This document shows, piece by piece, positions 1-7,775 of a stretch of DNA of 64,000 nt (within the stretch, counting starts at the first letter, position 1; each line of letters begins with the position of its first letter). The notes under the pieces were generated by a model. The model saw only the letters and a program-made list of their open reading frames with translations, was not told the DNA's origin and ran no database searches. The stretch spans positions 313,866 through 377,865 of the forward strand of contig JBGSKC010000036.1 of the NCBI GenBank assembly GCA_041741415.1, given 5' to 3'. Position numbers and translations under genes: made by a program. Source of the DNA: JANQTF01 sp041741415. GTDB lineage: Bacteria; Bacteroidota; Bacteroidia; J057.

Positions 1-770
1 CCATCAACGTGAACGACTCGGTCACAAAATCGAAATTCGATAACAAATACGGCTGCAAAGAATCCCTCGTGGACTCCATCCGCCGCGCCACCGACATCAT
101 GATGGCCGGCAAAGTGGCTGTTGTGGCTGGCTATGGCGACGTTGGCAAAGGCTCTGCTGCCTCCCTCCGTGGTGCCGGTGCCCGCGTGATCGTGACAGAA
201 ATTGACCCGATCTGCGCCCTGCAAGCTGCCATGGACGGATTTGAGGTCAAAAAAATGATCCACGCCATCCCCGAAGTGGACATCATCGTGACAGCTACCG
301 GCAACAAAGACATCGTTACCGGCGAGCACTTCAAGCTGATGAAGGACAAAGCCATCGTCTGTAACATCGGGCACTTCGACAACGAGATCGACGTGGCCTG
401 GCTGAAGCAGAACTACGGCCATACCCACATCAACATCAAGCCGCAGGTGGATCTCTACAACGTGGACGGGAAAGACATTCTCCTCCTCGCCGAAGGCCGC
501 CTCGTGAACCTGGGCTGCGCCACCGGCCACCCCTCTTTCGTGATGTCCAACTCCTTCACCAACCAGACCCTGGCCCAACTGGAACTGTGGAAAAACCACG
601 ACCAGTATGAAAACCAGGTCTATACCCTGCCCAAGCACCTCGACGAGGAAGTGGCACGCCTTCACCTCGCCAAAATTGGCGTGCAACTCGAAGAACTGCG
701 CCCCGACCAGGCAGAGTACATTGGCGTGGAAGTGAAAGGTCCCTTCAAGCCCGAATACTACCGCTACTAG
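1..770 (+). CDS. ahcY: Adenosylhomocysteinase, C-terminal part
   Basis: The enzyme hydrolyses S-adenosylhomocysteine to adenosine and homocysteine with tightly bound NAD, clearing the product of SAM-dependent methylation in the cytosol. The frame is already open at base 3, so the 5' end lies outside the window; about 256 residues remain of the usual 430-470. The NAD-binding glycine motif GYGDVGKGSA is seen near bases 130-160, the family segment NIGHFDNE near 365-390, and the typical tail ending KPEYYRY at the stop. The GTG at base 9 is an internal valine codon, not a start. A strong hairpin follows the stop, so the transcript probably ends before hisB. Identity is secure. Confidence 0.97.
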   Translation, partial: INVNDSVTKSKFDNKYGCKESLVDSIRRATDIMMAGKVAVVAGYGDVGKGSAASLRGAGARVIVTEIDPICALQAAMDGFEVKKMIHAIPEVDIIVTATGNKDIVTGEHFKLMKDKAIVCNIGHFDNEIDVAWLKQNYGHTHINIKPQVDLYNVDGKDILLLAEGRLVNLGCATGHPSFVMSNSFTNQTLAQLELWKNHDQYENQVYTLPKHLDEEVARLHLAKIGVQLEELRPDQAEYIGVEVKGPFKPEYYRY

Positions 771-799
771 GCACCCGGTCTGGCAAGCCAGAACATACA

Positions 800-833
800 G
801 GCGCGGGAGTTCTCCCGCGCCTCTTCCATTTTC
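800..833 (+). terminator. Probable terminator after ahcY
   Basis: A perfect 10-bp GC-rich stem (800-809 with 812-821) has a very tight turn and is followed by a moderately T-rich stretch (TCTTCCATTTTC). It lies 30 bases after the ahcY stop and 37 bases before hisB. The T tract is interrupted, so termination may be partial. Confidence 0.65.
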
Positions 834-869
834 AAGCACCCGATTTCCCGACGTTTTCACATCCTCCTC

Positions 870-2006
870 ATGCGCCCAGTCCTTTTCCTCGACCGCGACG
901 GCACCATCATTCACGAGCCCACAGACAATTTCCAGGTGGATGCCTTTGAAAAATTGTCCTTCCTCCCGGGGGCCATTCAGCACATGCTCCGCGTCCGGGA
1001 AGCCCGCGACTTCGTGTGGGTGATGGTCACCAACCAGGACGGGCTGGGAACAGCCTCCTTCCCGGAAGAGCAGTTCCGGGGGCCCCATGACCTGATGATG
1101 AAGATCCTGGCTTCGGAAGGAATTGATTTTCAGGAGGTCGTGATTGACAGGACTTTTAAGCGGGAGAACAAACCGACCCGCAAGCCGGGAACAGCACTGC
1201 TCACTCATTATCTCGATGGCTCCTTCGACCTGGCAAACTCCTTTGTGGTGGGAGACCGCCCCAGCGACATTCAATTAGCCAAAAACCTGGGGGCAAAAGG
1301 CATCCTGCTGGGCCGCAGTGCCGATCCCCTCGACGACGACCACGACCTCACGGCCCTTGGCGACACCCTCGCCCTTCGCGCAGAGACCTGGAAAGAAGTG
1401 GCCGATTTCCTTTGCAAGCCACAGGGGCGCACTGCCAGCATTCGCCGAAAAACAAACGAAACCGACATTGCCGTTCAGCTACACCTCGACCGCACCGGCC
1501 CGGGCAGGTACCAGACCGGCATTGGTTTTTTCGACCATATGCTCGACCAGCTTGGCAAACACACCCGGGTTGACCTGGCCGTGGAGGTAGCAGGAGATTT
1601 GCACATCGACGCGCATCACAGCATCGAGGATGCGGCACTGGCCATCGGCGAAGCTTTCCGGCAGGCCCTTGGCGACAAGCGCGGGATTGAGCGCTACGGC
1701 TGTTATCAGCTTTGCATGGATGAGGCCCTGGCAGAAGTGGCCATCGACTTTTCAGGAAGGCCATATCTGGTGTGGAATGCGGAGATCCCCGGCGAGCGGG
1801 TCGGCGAATGGCCTGTGGAAATGACCGAACACTTCTTCCGGTCATTTGCCGACGCTGCCCGGGCAACGGTTCACGTCCGGCTCAGCGGCAAAAATGCTCA
1901 TCACATGATTGAGGCGGCGTTCAAAAGCTTTGCCCGCGCTGTCCGAAACGCCATTGCCGCCATACCCGGCGAACATGGCATTCCCTCCACCAAAGGAATC
2001 CTGTAA
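870..2006 (+). CDS. hisB: Bifunctional histidinol-phosphatase / imidazoleglycerol-phosphate dehydratase
   Basis: This cytosolic enzyme carries two steps of histidine synthesis: dehydration of imidazoleglycerol phosphate and dephosphorylation of histidinol phosphate. The N-terminal half (residues about 3-165) is a HAD-type phosphatase with the nucleophile motif LDRDGT. The C-terminal half (about 190-378) is the dehydratase, with the metal-binding segments FFDHML, DAHHSIED, MTEHFF and KNAHHMIE. At 378 residues it matches fused HisB proteins. No other his gene is beside it: ahcY lies upstream behind a terminator and gldB is convergent 3 bases downstream. The ATG at 870 precedes the phosphatase motif directly and no better start is visible. 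Confidence 0.97.
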   Translation: MRPVLFLDRDGTIIHEPTDNFQVDAFEKLSFLPGAIQHMLRVREARDFVWVMVTNQDGLGTASFPEEQFRGPHDLMMKILASEGIDFQEVVIDRTFKRENKPTRKPGTALLTHYLDGSFDLANSFVVGDRPSDIQLAKNLGAKGILLGRSADPLDDDHDLTALGDTLALRAETWKEVADFLCKPQGRTASIRRKTNETDIAVQLHLDRTGPGRYQTGIGFFDHMLDQLGKHTRVDLAVEVAGDLHIDAHHSIEDAALAIGEAFRQALGDKRGIERYGCYQLCMDEALAEVAIDFSGRPYLVWNAEIPGERVGEWPVEMTEHFFRSFADAARATVHVRLSGKNAHHMIEAAFKSFARAVRNAIAAIPGEHGIPSTKGIL

Positions 2007-2009
2007 CCC

Positions 2010-3080
2010 TCAGGGCTTGTAGCGGCTTTCCCGCAGAATCAGCTCGTAGTCAGTCATTTCCACCAGCTGCTGGATCGTTACTTCCGGGTGGCGCTTCCGG
2101 TAGGCTTCCACCATTTTCCAGCCCGCATATTCCCCGATCCGGGGGGCAGACTCGCGCGAAAGCTCGGATGTAAAGGCCTTGTCGGCTAAATAATCTCGTA
2201 CCGGTGTGGGGCCGCTGTCATAAAGCAGGGGCATCAGCAGCTTATAATTGGCAGATTCAAAGGTGTTAGCCCATTCCAGCTGGCTGGCAGAATAATGCAG
2301 CAGCACCGAATCGGGGTGGTAGGGAAGAAGGTTTTGGATGAGCTCCTGGCGAATACCTGCGCGCAGCATGTGGTGAAGCAGGGGTCTTGCCTCTGTAGGC
2401 GGGATGGCAGGCACCAGCTCTTCGGCGATTTGCTCCACAAGGGCCACAGGCATGTGGTCGCGGCCCAGGCGGCGGCGCTGGTACTGGTAAATCCCCGGCG
2501 GGTACATGGGCCAGTCGGGGCCCATGAAATAATGCAGCCCAAAACTGATCACCCCAGGCAATGAGACCAGTTGGTCCACACTGCTCCAGTCGGCATCGAA
2601 GGGATAGCCGTTGGCGTGAGCAGTAAACCGTGGGAGCGTGAGGTCGGGAAAAAGGTTCAGCAAACGCCGGAGAGGGGCTTCGATGTCTTTGGAAAGGGGT
2701 TGCTGATACGGGAAATGAGATCTCACAGTATCGAGGAGTGCAAAAAGGGCCGAATCGCGGAGGGCGAGGCCAAGGGTTTGGGTGAGGAGGCTGTCGCGTA
2801 GCCAGGGGTTGGACTGGGAGCGGGCTGGCAGGAGGAGGTAGGCGGCAAAAAAATCAGCTTCTGGTTCCACGAAACGGGCGAAAGCATCGCGGATGTCGAG
2901 GGCAGGTTCCTGCCGGATCGCCTGGCCAAAGGCAAACATGAGGCTGTCGGCACGGCTTACCTCCAGCTGAAGCGGCGGCAGGCCGGCCAGGTCGGCATCA
3001 GGCTGCTCGGTGCATTGAACCAAAAAAATAAAAAGAAACAAGCTGATAATCAGTCGAATAAACAGGCGGGCTGACGTCAT
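2010..3080 (-). CDS. gldB: Gliding motility lipoprotein GldB
   Basis: GldB is a lipoprotein needed for gliding and type IX secretion in Bacteroidota; its biochemical role is unknown. The start is placed at ATG 3080, because the 42 residues upstream in frame do not look like a leader, whereas MTSARLF begins a good lipoprotein signal (hydrophobic LIISLFLFIFL followed by the lipobox LVQC). The mature protein of about 335 residues has the family pattern: an aromatic-rich middle (YPPGIYQYQ) and the C-terminal segment RIGEYAGWKMVEAYRKRHP, matching the P-R-x-G-x-x-x-G-W signature of GldB. It is convergent with hisB and divergent from the barrel gene at 3239. Confidence 0.85.
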   Translation of the reverse strand: MTSARLFIRLIISLFLFIFLVQCTEQPDADLAGLPPLQLEVSRADSLMFAFGQAIRQEPALDIRDAFARFVEPEADFFAAYLLLPARSQSNPWLRDSLLTQTLGLALRDSALFALLDTVRSHFPYQQPLSKDIEAPLRRLLNLFPDLTLPRFTAHANGYPFDADWSSVDQLVSLPGVISFGLHYFMGPDWPMYPPGIYQYQRRRLGRDHMPVALVEQIAEELVPAIPPTEARPLLHHMLRAGIRQELIQNLLPYHPDSVLLHYSASQLEWANTFESANYKLLMPLLYDSGPTPVRDYLADKAFTSELSRESAPRIGEYAGWKMVEAYRKRHPEVTIQQLVEMTDYELILRESRYKP

Positions 3081-3238
3081 GAGGTGGAAGCCGTTACTTG
3101 AGAATAGGAAACTCGTCCAAAAAACGTTCTGTTTTTTTGGCATATTACGCCGACTTTGGCAATAAGCCTTTCCTTCTGAAGGATTTCCTCCTGCCGGGTA
3201 TGGCATAATCGGTCAACATTTCCATTTACCTTCGATTT

Positions 3239-3913
3239 ATGAAACGAATTTTTCTTCTGCTCCTTTGTGCCAGCGCTTTTCTTCCCAGCCTAACGGCCCA
3301 AAAAGGAATGAAAATTGGCCTGAAGTTCGCTCCGTTGCTGTCGTTTACTACTATCACTGATGACCAGGGCAATGACCTGCCAGGCGTAACAGTGAGCAAC
3401 AAGCTGGGCTTTTCTTATGGCCTGGCTGCAACCTACGGCTTCACCGACAATTACGGCCTGTACTCCGGGGTTCACATTGTGCGCAAAGGATTTGACCGCA
3501 CTGAACTCCGCGACAGCGTAACGGTGACCCAGGACGTGGTGGCCACCACCGTAGAAATACCCATTGCTTTGCGCGGGCGCTCGAATGAAATCGGCAACGG
3601 CTTCTTTATCAATGGCCTTTTTGGCCTTTCTCTTGATGTCCGGGCCGGCTACCGCAACGACTTCACTGGCAGGAATCCAGTGTCGGGCGAGCTTGGCAGC
3701 GCCAGCACCAAAAACAGCTCCCTCATCAACCCCCTCACTGCCAGCTTCCTGTTTGGCGGCGGCACCGACTGGTATGTCGATCGCGTGGGGACGTTCAACT
3801 TTTCCCTGTTGTTTCACCGGGGGCTGGTGAATCTGAACAGCCAGAAGAACTTCGGCAACACAGAGCGCATCCAGATCAGCTATTTGTCGCTGGAACTGGC
3901 GTATTTGTTTTAG
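3239..3913 (+). CDS. PorT-family outer-membrane beta-barrel protein
   Basis: The 224-residue product starts with a clear signal peptide (MKRIFLLLLCASAFLPSLTAQ, cleavage after about residue 20). It continues with alternating beta strands rich in glycine and aromatic residues (GLKFAPLLSF, LGFSYGLAATYGF, NYGLYSGVHIV) and ends in a C-terminal strand finishing in a hydrophobic residue (YLSLELAYLF). This is the pattern of the small 8-strand OMP_b-brl/PorT group in Bacteroidota. Members include T9SS components and many proteins of unknown role; the sequence does not decide which. It stands alone between gldB (divergent) and the sigma-54 regulator. Family call firm, function unknown. Confidence 0.75.
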   Translation: MKRIFLLLLCASAFLPSLTAQKGMKIGLKFAPLLSFTTITDDQGNDLPGVTVSNKLGFSYGLAATYGFTDNYGLYSGVHIVRKGFDRTELRDSVTVTQDVVATTVEIPIALRGRSNEIGNGFFINGLFGLSLDVRAGYRNDFTGRNPVSGELGSASTKNSSLINPLTASFLFGGGTDWYVDRVGTFNFSLLFHRGLVNLNSQKNFGNTERIQISYLSLELAYLF

Positions 3914-3949
3914 GCAAATGCACAGTTGATGTTCTGCACTTTACATAAC

Positions 3950-3999
3950 CCGGGAGAATTCGCGCCGAAATAGTCTGTGCGGGTTCTCCCGGTTTGTAT
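3950..3999 (+). terminator. Probable terminator after the PorT-type barrel gene
   Basis: CCGGGAGAA (3950-3958) pairs perfectly with TTCTCCCGG (3984-3992) across a 25-base loop that can fold further. The downstream arm is followed by TTTGTATTT. It lies about 36 bases past the stop. Confidence 0.5.
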
Positions 4000-4075
4000 T
4001 TCCTTCGCTACACCCTGTCAACGTCCATAAAAAGCGATATCGTTGAATTATTTTTTCCACAAAAAAGGACAGTTA

Positions 4076-4107
4076 TTTGGAATTTATTGCGCAACCCGTT
4101 AATTTGT
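4076..4107 (+). promoter_or_regulatory. Candidate Bacteroidota promoter for the sigma-54 regulator gene
   Basis: A TTTG box at 4076-4079 is followed after 19-20 bases by TTAATTTG (4099-4106), one mismatch from the TAnnTTTG consensus of the Bacteroidota housekeeping sigma factor. Transcription would start near 4113, about 18 bases before the ATG at 4131. The surrounding DNA is clearly AT-rich compared with the flanking genes. Confidence 0.4.
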
Positions 4108-4130
4108 GTTCTCAAAATTAGACAGTCGCA

Positions 4131-5483
4131 ATGTCCAATATTCTCATCATCGACGACGATCCCATCATTCGGGACACCCTCCAGGAGATTCTGGAGTATG
4201 AAAACTACGAAATCGACCTGGCGGTGGACGGCGAAGAAGGCCTGGCCAAGGTGCTGGCCGGAAATTATGACGCGGTAATCTGCGACATCAAGATGCCCAA
4301 AATGAACGGCATCGAGGTGTTGGAGCGGGCTGTGGGCGAAAAACCCGATTCCACCTTTGTGATGATTTCGGGCCACGGCGACATCGACACTGCCGTTGAA
4401 GCCACCAAGAAGGGCGCTTACGACTTTTTGTCCAAGCCGCCGGATCTCAACCGCCTGTTGCTCACCGTTCGCAATGCCATTGAAAAAACGGGCCTCGTGA
4501 CCGAAACCAAACGCCTCAAGCGCAAGGTTTCCAAAACCCGCGACATCATCGGCGACTCGCCCGTGATGGCCAAAGTGAAGGAAACAATTGAACGGGTGGC
4601 CCCCACCGATGCCCGCGTGCTGGTAACAGGTTCCAACGGAACCGGCAAAGAACTTGTCGCCCGCTGGATTCACGAGAAAAGCCCAAGACATGAGGGACCA
4701 CTGGTAGAGGTAAACTGCGCTGCCATTCCTTCTGAACTGATTGAATCTGAGCTCTTTGGTCACGAAAAAGGCTCCTTTACCGGTGCCCACAAGCAGCGGA
4801 TCGGCAAATTTGAACAGGCCCACACGGGCACCCTTTTCCTCGACGAAATCGGCGACATGAGCCTCTCGGCCCAGGCCAAAGTGCTACGCGCCCTGCAGGA
4901 AAGCCGGATTTCCAGAATTGGCTCCGACAAGCAGATCCAGGTAGACGTGCGCGTGGTGGCGGCTACCAACAAAGACTTGCAGGCTGAAATCGAGCGCGGA
5001 AATTTCCGCGAGGATTTGTACCACCGCCTCTCCGTGATCCTGATCCACGTGCCGCCGCTCAACGAGCGCCGCGACGATATTCCGGCCATTGCCTCCTCCT
5101 TTCTCAGCGAAATTGCCGAGGAATATGGTTACCAAAAGTTGCGCATCGACGCCGACGCCATGGCAGAATTGCAGCGGCTGGAGTGGACAGGCAACGTGCG
5201 GGAACTCCACAACGTGATGGAGCGGCTGGCCATTCTGGCAAACGGCCCCATTACCCTGCAAAATGTGCTGGATTATGCAGTGCCGCCAACCAGGAAAAAG
5301 GGCAAAAATCAATTTGACCAGTTTGATAAATTCCAGGAATTCAAAGACCAAGTCGAAAAGGAATTTATTCAGCACAAGCTGGAGCAGAACGCCTGGAACG
5401 TGTCGAAAACAGCCGAACTGATTGATATTCAGCGGAGCCACCTGTACAACAAGATGGAAAAATACGGCCTGCGGCGGGAGTAG
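4131..5483 (+). CDS. Sigma-54-dependent response regulator, NtrC/AtoC type
   Basis: A 450-residue transcription activator. The N-terminal receiver (about 1-120) has acidic residues at DDD and the phospho-acceptor D52 in CDIKMP. The AAA+ domain (about 140-365) has a Walker A motif TGSNGTGKE near 165, the sigma-54 contact loop GSFTGA at 214-219, the segment TLFLDEIGDM (Walker B) and an arginine-rich second region of homology. A Fis-type helix-turn-helix closes the protein (about 405-450). The contact loop has Ser where GAFTGA has Ala, a variant common in Bacteroidota. No histidine kinase is adjacent, so the partner is unknown. The presence of this activator implies RpoN in the genome. Confidence 0.95.
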   Translation: MSNILIIDDDPIIRDTLQEILEYENYEIDLAVDGEEGLAKVLAGNYDAVICDIKMPKMNGIEVLERAVGEKPDSTFVMISGHGDIDTAVEATKKGAYDFLSKPPDLNRLLLTVRNAIEKTGLVTETKRLKRKVSKTRDIIGDSPVMAKVKETIERVAPTDARVLVTGSNGTGKELVARWIHEKSPRHEGPLVEVNCAAIPSELIESELFGHEKGSFTGAHKQRIGKFEQAHTGTLFLDEIGDMSLSAQAKVLRALQESRISRIGSDKQIQVDVRVVAATNKDLQAEIERGNFREDLYHRLSVILIHVPPLNERRDDIPAIASSFLSEIAEEYGYQKLRIDADAMAELQRLEWTGNVRELHNVMERLAILANGPITLQNVLDYAVPPTRKKGKNQFDQFDKFQEFKDQVEKEFIQHKLEQNAWNVSKTAELIDIQRSHLYNKMEKYGLRRE

Positions 5484-5499
5484 CAAACTATCATGCCAT

Positions 5500-5568
5500 G
5501 GGAAGCAGGAGGCAGTCAGCGGTTGATTCAACTGCCCGCATCTGCCTTCTGCTTCCCGCATTTTTTTT
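5500..5568 (+). terminator. Strong two-tier terminator
   Basis: A 16-bp outer stem (5500-5515 with 5542-5557, one G-U pair) encloses a smaller inner hairpin (GTTGA/TCAAC), and eight T bases follow at 5561-5568. It lies 16 bases after the regulator stop. The T tract runs into the end of the convergent dehydrogenase gene, so the element serves the plus strand. Confidence 0.88.
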
Positions 5569-6310
5569 ACACCACCAGGCCTCCGTCCACACTCAGGGTA
5601 ATGCCCGTGATGAAAGCTGCTTGTTCTGAAGCGAGAAACAGGTAGGCGTTGGCAACATCCTGTGGTTGTCCCATCCGGCGAAGGGGAGTTTTGGTGAGCA
5701 GGTCGTTGAGATACTCTGCAGGGATGGTATTGATCATGTCGGTTTGGATAAAACCGGGAGCTACAGCATTCAAGGTAATGCCCTTAGGGCCAAACTCGCG
5801 TGCCCAGACCTTTGTGAGGCCAATGAGGCCTGCTTTGGCTGCCACGTAGTTTGCCTGGCCAAAATTGCCATACAAGGCCACTACCGAAGAAGCATTCAGA
5901 ATGCGGCCCCATCCCCGGGCTGCCATAAAGGGATAAACTGCTTTGGTACAGTGAAAGACGCCGCTCAGGTTCACATCAATCACCGATTGCCACTGGGCTT
6001 CGGTCATGTTTTTGGTGGAGCTGTCGCGGGTAATGCCGGCATTGTTAACGAGGATGTCGATTCGCCCGAAGCGATCGGCTACGGCCTGCGCCGCCGCCTC
6101 CACCGACCCCTTTTCCGCTGTATTGAGAAGCTGAAAATCAACCTCAAACCCCTGCGCCAACCATTCCTTCAGGGCCAGTTCTCCTCCCTCGCGGTCAATG
6201 TCCCAGACAGACACCCCGGCACCGGCTTCCAGAAAAGTCTGGGCCGTTACTTTGCCAATTCCGCGGGAGCCGCCCGTGATGATGGCGACTTTGTCTTGCA
6301 GTTGTTTCAT
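5567..6310 (-). CDS. Short-chain dehydrogenase/reductase, FabG-like
   Basis: A 247-residue NAD(P)-dependent oxidoreductase of the classical SDR type, close in pattern to 3-oxoacyl-ACP reductases (FabG). Visible are the cofactor motif TGGSRGIG near residue 12, the NNAGITRD segment, the catalytic Ser-Tyr-Lys with YVAAK near 155-159, and the tail GGLVV typical of FabG. The start is set at ATG 6310 (MKQLQDK), because the residues upstream overlap the preceding gene and match nothing. It is last in the minus-strand run ftsX, DUF3098, folA, dinB, SDR. FabG itself is usually beside acpP or fabD, so this may be a paralogue acting on another hydroxyacyl or ketone substrate. Confidence 0.85.
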   Translation of the reverse strand: MKQLQDKVAIITGGSRGIGKVTAQTFLEAGAGVSVWDIDREGGELALKEWLAQGFEVDFQLLNTAEKGSVEAAAQAVADRFGRIDILVNNAGITRDSSTKNMTEAQWQSVIDVNLSGVFHCTKAVYPFMAARGWGRILNASSVVALYGNFGQANYVAAKAGLIGLTKVWAREFGPKGITLNAVAPGFIQTDMINTIPAEYLNDLLTKTPLRRMGQPQDVANAYLFLASEQAAFITGITLSVDGGLVV

Positions 6311-6354
6311 GAAGCAAATGACTGGCTCATCCGGAAACCTTCCCTCAGCGGTCA

Positions 6355-6897
6355 TTATCCGGCATTTTCGTAGCGCTCCTTCAAAATATGAAGGTGATGC
6401 CGCTCATGCCCGGCCATGATGGCAACCTGTGCGCGCAGGCTCACCGGATGGCCATTGGCAATTCCGATATGCAGATAGCTGTTCGCTGGAAAGTTCGCCA
6501 GCATCGCCATGGTTCCGGCGCGAACCGCCCTATACTCATCGAGCAGGATATCGAGGCTTCGCTGGTTAGCGTCCCCGGCTTCTACATACATGTTCTCATC
6601 GAAGCTTTCCATCGGTGTATTATCGCCGCGTGAAATGCGGAAAGCCCGGTAGGCAAAAACCCTTTCCGCATCAATCATGTGGCCGATGACCTCCTTGATG
6701 GTCCATTTACCAGGCGCATAGCCTTGAGACAAGGCAGCCTCCGGCTGGCTTCTGACCCAGGACTCCAGCATGCCGGGACCTTCTGCCAGCATCATGAGGG
6801 GATCCTGCCCCTGGCATCTGGCCACATAACCAGCATAAAAGGAGCCGTATTCATCGGCGGGAATGGTGGAGCGGAGGGTTACCGGATTCTGGTCCAT
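6355..6897 (-). CDS. DinB-family protein
   Basis: A 180-residue four-helix-bundle protein of the DinB/YfiT type; many members bind a divalent metal through three histidines and some act as thiol-dependent transferases. Candidate ligands are H73 in EVIGHMIDAE and the paired histidines in MAGHERHHLHIL near residue 165, in the positions expected for the family. The start overlaps the end of folA by 19 bases, which suggests translational coupling within the same transcript. Substrate cannot be deduced. Confidence 0.85.
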   Translation of the reverse strand: MDQNPVTLRSTIPADEYGSFYAGYVARCQGQDPLMMLAEGPGMLESWVRSQPEAALSQGYAPGKWTIKEVIGHMIDAERVFAYRAFRISRGDNTPMESFDENMYVEAGDANQRSLDILLDEYRAVRAGTMAMLANFPANSYLHIGIANGHPVSLRAQVAIMAGHERHHLHILKERYENAG

Positions 6898-7364
6898 GTT
6901 CGGAAGGTGTAAGCGAATTCGTTGCGTTCATCGGCCTGGCAGGCTTCCAGGTCGGCAAGCTGCCAGTGTGGAGTTGGCTGAAACGGCAAAAAAGTATCTC
7001 CGTCCACGTCCGCGTGAACGAGGGTTTCATATACAGTATCCACAAGGTCTTTGGCCAGGGCTTCCTGATAGAGGCTGGCCCCGCCGATGAGGAAGACCGG
7101 ATCTCCGGCGAAAGCGAGTGCTTCTTCGAGGGAGTGAACGACCTCGACCCCTTCAGCTTTCCAGAAGAGATTATTGGTCACAACGATGTGCCGCCGGTTG
7201 GGCAGCAGCCTGCCAAGTGATTCAAAGGTTTTGCGGCCCATCACGATCGTGTGTCCGGTGGTGAGCGCTTTAAACCGCCTGAGATCGGAAGAAAGTCGCC
7301 ACGGCAAGCGATTGTCTATGCCAATGGCGTCATTTTCGGCTCTGGCGACGATAATGGCTAGCAT
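6879..7364 (-). CDS. folA: Dihydrofolate reductase
   Basis: Reduces dihydrofolate to tetrahydrofolate with NADPH, a cytosolic step essential for thymidylate and one-carbon metabolism. The 161-residue length is standard. The N-terminus reads IIVARAENDAIG, followed by LPWRLSSDLRRFK with the catalytic acidic residue, then VMGRKTFES (NADPH phosphate contact) and FLIGGASLY. It sits between the DUF3098 gene (29 bases) and the overlapping DinB-like gene. No thyA is in view. Confidence 0.96.
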   Translation of the reverse strand: MLAIIVARAENDAIGIDNRLPWRLSSDLRRFKALTTGHTIVMGRKTFESLGRLLPNRRHIVVTNNLFWKAEGVEVVHSLEEALAFAGDPVFLIGGASLYQEALAKDLVDTVYETLVHADVDGDTFLPFQPTPHWQLADLEACQADERNEFAYTFRTWTRIR

Positions 7365-7393
7365 GAAGGAGGAGAAAATGGCCTGGCAAATGA

Positions 7394-7750
7394 TCAGACG
7401 GCTTCGCCACTGCTGAGAATAGCATCCTGCTTCGGCCGGTACATGATAGCAAAGATAACCTCAATGAAGCCAGCCATCACCACGATGGGGGCAATGTGAA
7501 GGGCCACGGAAAACTGGGTAGCATCCACAAAGTCGCCGACCGACATGAGCAGGAAGCCAACGACCAGCAGAAGAATGCCGCCGATGAGAAGAAGGTAATT
7601 TATGCGGGTAAAGGCGAGCACCTCGGGGCGGGTGGGAAGAGGAGCGGCAGGCATTGGCCGCTTTTTGGAGGCGGCTGCTTCTGCTGCTGGCACAGGGCGC
7701 TGTACCTTCTTGGGGGTCTGTTTGGAGGGCGATTTGGAAGAGGTTGCCAT
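7394..7750 (-). CDS. DUF3098 small membrane protein
   Basis: A 118-residue protein with a basic, proline- and lysine-rich N-terminal tail (about 1-45) and two predicted membrane spans (about 50-72 and 82-105). The spans have the pattern NYLLLIGGILLLVVGFLLMS and IAPIVVMAGFIEVIFAIM. This matches DUF3098 proteins, which lie next to ftsX throughout Bacteroidota, as here with a 25-base gap. A link to the FtsEX cell-wall system is likely from context only. Confidence 0.8.
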   Translation of the reverse strand: MATSSKSPSKQTPKKVQRPVPAAEAAASKKRPMPAAPLPTRPEVLAFTRINYLLLIGGILLLVVGFLLMSVGDFVDATQFSVALHIAPIVVMAGFIEVIFAIMYRPKQDAILSSGEAV

Positions 7751-7775
7751 GTTCAGATTTGAGTTGAGAAGCAGG

